Positions 6,752 through 6,828 of a DNA stretch of 6,828 nucleotides are shown one piece after another. The DNA lies in NCBI GenBank assembly GCA_040904625.1, contig JBBDTC010000128.1, positions 1 through 6,828 of the forward strand, written 5' to 3'. The notes under the pieces were generated by a model, which saw only the letters and a list, made by a program, of their open reading frames with translations, was not told the DNA's origin and ran no database searches. Source of the stretch: JACKNG01 sp040904625 (GTDB lineage Bacteria > Pseudomonadota > Gammaproteobacteria > Ga0077536). The translations under genes were made by a program, and so were the position numbers. Positions within the stretch are counted from its first letter, which is position 1. Each line of letters begins with the position of its first letter.

Positions 6752-6776
6752 CTACTACGGCGGTGAGTGAGCGGCC
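6744..6776. other. Inverted repeat upstream of parB
   Basis: The arms ggccgc (6744-6749) and gcggcc (6771-6776) are complementary around a 21-base loop. The site belongs to the non-coding stretch before parB. It has no T-run and does not look like a terminator. Function unknown; the stem is short and GC-rich, so chance is possible. Confidence 0.3.
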
Positions 6777-6785
6777 CAAATGAGC

Positions 6786-6828
6786 GCGCATTCTCGTTAA
6801 ATAGCCCCACTATTCGCCTCGAATGCGC
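6786..6828. repeat. Two-tier palindrome at the right window edge
   Basis: Outer arms gcgcattc (6786-6793) and gaatgcgc (6821-6828) are perfect complements. Inside them, aatag (6800-6804) and ctatt (6810-6814) pair around the five-base loop cccca. Six unpaired bases lie on each side between the two stems, so the whole 43-base element is symmetrical. It reaches the last base of the window and may extend further. Such shapes are found in dispersed palindromic repeats and at insertion-sequence ends; which applies here cannot be told from one copy. Confidence 0.5.

Overview
The window is an ordinary, well-conserved piece of a bacterial chromosome read entirely from the minus strand. It holds the 3' part of a chromosome-partitioning locus (parB) followed by almost the whole operon for the F1Fo ATP synthase, in the classical order atpI-atpB-atpE-atpF-atpH-atpA-atpG-atpD. 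The last gene, atpD, is cut by the left window edge in the middle of its Walker A loop; atpC should lie just beyond. Subunit lengths and motifs closely match those of gammaproteobacteria (alpha 513, b 156, delta 177 and gamma 286 residues). The GC-rich sequence and the linkage of par to atp, known from Pseudomonas and relatives near the replication origin, fit a gammaproteobacterium outside the enteric group. The genus cannot be fixed from what is visible.

Layout, in the direction of transcription (high to low coordinates): 6828-6708 is a non-coding, hairpin-rich stretch where the end of parA might have been expected but is not seen; 6707-5835 is parB; 5834-5736 is a spacer with a plausible sigma-70 promoter for the atp operon; 5735-5295 is atpI with a GTG start; 5294-5174 is a 121-base spacer with a small hairpin; then come atpB (5173-4352), atpE (4321-4067), atpF (4037-3567), atpH (3558-3025), an 84-base spacer carrying a 14-base tandem repeat, atpA (2940-1399), atpG (1376-516) and partial atpD (456-1).

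Functionally, AtpB (a), AtpE (c ring) and AtpF (b) form the membrane proton-driven Fo motor, AtpH (delta) joins the b stalk to F1, and AtpA (alpha), AtpG (gamma) and AtpD (beta) form the catalytic head and rotor; AtpI helps assembly. The key residues are all present (a-Arg211, c-Asp60, alpha Walker A and Arg376). The c subunit looks proton-type, not sodium-type. ParB is a complete chromosomal partition CTPase and DNA-binding protein.

I found no evidence of an undescribed system. The points worth a second look are small and non-coding: the structured sequence upstream of parB, a 15-codon ORF overlapping the parB start, an inverted repeat over the predicted -35 element, and the tandem repeat before atpA. 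The long plus-strand open frames opposite atpA, atpB and atpF are shadows of these genes.
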